Shown piece after piece: positions 63,246-64,000 of a DNA stretch of 64,000 bases; within the stretch, counting starts at the first letter, position 1, and every line of letters starts with the position of its first letter. The translations under genes and the position numbers were made by a program. A model generated the notes under the pieces. That model saw only the letters and a program-made list of their open reading frames with translations. It made no database searches and was not told where the DNA came from. This DNA comes from Methanocorpusculum sp. Its GTDB lineage: Archaea > Halobacteriota > Methanomicrobia > Methanomicrobiales > Methanocorpusculaceae. The DNA lies in assembly GCF_030655665.1 (NCBI RefSeq), contig NZ_JAUSPQ010000007.1:62001-126000 (forward strand), read 5' to 3'.

Positions 63246-63971
63246 ATGCCAACATTACACGTCAATGATATCGAAATGTATTACGAAACCCGCGGAGAGG
63301 GAAAGCCGCTGCTGATTATCTGGGGAATCGGTGGTGAAATCCCGCCGCTTATTGACCGGCTTGCAGAATCAACTCAGGGTAAATACAGACTCATCTTGTT
63401 CGACAACCGGGGTTCCGGGAGAACGGACAAACCGGACATCCCGTATTCAATTTCCATGATGGCAGATGATACATCCGGCCTCATGACGGCAATTGGTATC
63501 GAACAGGCCCATGTCATCGGCATTTCGACCGGTGCCAGGATTGCCCTTTCACTCGCAGCAGAGCACCCAAAACAGGTGAAAAGCCTCATTCTTCACGTGG
63601 CTGCTGCCCGCTCTCCTGATAAAGAAGACAAGGATGCGGCCGCATCGTTTGAACGACTGCGTGCTGCCATGACACAACCGGGATTTATGGAAAAAGTGCT
63701 CGCCTACCCACCTACGATCGAATCATTCTTCCGGCAATTCGAGGCTTTGAGGGAATTTGACGGCAGATCACTGCTGGGGAAAATTCAGTGTCCCGTACTG
63801 ATCGTGAACGGAACGCAGGATGCATCGACACCGGTCAGATACGCAGAAGAACTCGAGGCAGGAATCCCGGATTCACGTTTGATCCTTGTAGACAGTGATC
63901 ACCTTTTTGCAAGAACAACGCCCGACCTCCTGATCACGCCGGTTCTTGCATTCCTGAACGAAATTGAGTGA
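63246..63971 (+). CDS. Alpha/beta-hydrolase
   Basis: The 241-residue protein has the canonical fold: oxyanion region IIWGIGGEIPPLIDRLA, FDNRGSGRTDKPD, nucleophile elbow GISTGARIALSLAAEHP (Ser in GxSxG), acid NGTQDASTPVRYAEEL and the catalytic His in DSDHLFARTTP. Substrate cannot be assigned; relatives include esterases and lactonases. It stands alone after a 299-base gap, in which I see no gene, and ends 29 bases before the window's edge. Confidence 0.9.
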   Translation: MPTLHVNDIEMYYETRGEGKPLLIIWGIGGEIPPLIDRLAESTQGKYRLILFDNRGSGRTDKPDIPYSISMMADDTSGLMTAIGIEQAHVIGISTGARIALSLAAEHPKQVKSLILHVAAARSPDKEDKDAAASFERLRAAMTQPGFMEKVLAYPPTIESFFRQFEALREFDGRSLLGKIQCPVLIVNGTQDASTPVRYAEELEAGIPDSRLILVDSDHLFARTTPDLLITPVLAFLNEIE

Positions 63972-64000
63972 AGAGACGCCCTAAATCAAACATAATATAA

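Overview
The window is a nearly gap-free stretch of a euryarchaeal chromosome, most likely a methanogen of the order Methanomicrobiales (a Methanocorpusculum-like genome is my best guess, by inference). The evidence is archaeal information-processing genes (NreA, PolB, archaeal DnaG, FEN1, class I CCA-adding enzyme, L10e, L30e, archaeal NusA) together with methanogen traits: tRNA-dependent cysteine synthesis (SepCysS), a YcaO-TfuA pair of the kind that thioamidates methyl-coenzyme M reductase, a methanogenesis marker 8-like protein, HypCAE, and N-epsilon-acetyl-beta-lysine synthesis (AblA/AblB). Promoters are archaeal (TATA boxes, T-run terminators, some apparently leaderless starts) and genes are packed with many ATGA overlaps.

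Layout. 0-5 kb: the C-terminal part of polyphosphate kinase, a DUF308 membrane protein, an HTH/coiled-coil protein, nreA, a palindromic mobile-element-like repeat, and a flavodoxin-like gene. 5-9 kb (minus strand): a seven-gene run ycaO-tfuA-thiF-pspC-arcS core-IMPACT-small Cys-rich protein. 9.1-9.8 kb: a second copy of the palindromic element, in opposite orientation. 9.9-16 kb: msrA-msrB fusion, a surface repeat protein, moeA plus methyltransferase, a TPR protein and an exopolyphosphatase. 16-20.4 kb: a riboflavin operon ribE-ribB-ribH with a bacterial-type riboflavin synthase, ilvD and a GNAT acetyltransferase. 20.7-24.5 kb: mdh-polB and rpl10e. 24.6-27.5 kb: a sulfonate/nitrate/taurine-type ABC transporter whose binding protein appears circularly permuted. 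27.7-32.3 kb: panE-mobA, rpl30e-nusA and a DEAD-box helicase. 32.4-39.4 kb: an RNA-processing operon (thpR-cca-larE-thiI), tRNA-Ser, then hypC-hypA-hypE-pyrC. 39.5-46.2 kb: a prepilin-like protein, dnaG, cupin phosphoglucose isomerase, hemD, tRNA-Gly, a presenilin-type protease, fen1 and rpiA. 46.3-49.1 kb: an MFS exporter, MarR with its operator, and a flavodoxin. 49.1-53.2 kb (minus): a cysteine/sulfur operon (small protein, SepCysS, AF1420-type radical SAM, TauE) and a DUF1624 membrane protein. 53.2-60.7 kb: marker 8, the ablA-ablB compatible-solute genes, a second KamA-like radical SAM gene, DUF364, trmO and another radical SAM protein. The window ends with a frameshifted serine beta-lactamase-like gene and an alpha/beta hydrolase.

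Most notable observations: (1) two divergent copies of one non-coding element with matching 19-bp terminal inverted repeats, conserved arms and completely different palindromic cores; (2) a periplasmic binding protein whose two halves are in swapped order; (3) matched long structured leaders in front of ablA and a kamA paralogue, plus a 54-codon ORF coupled to ablA whose first codons copy those of the paralogue; (4) an A9-tract frameshift in the beta-lactamase-like gene; (5) a bacterial-type riboflavin operon in an archaeon; (6) an E1-like gene translationally coupled to the thioamidation genes.
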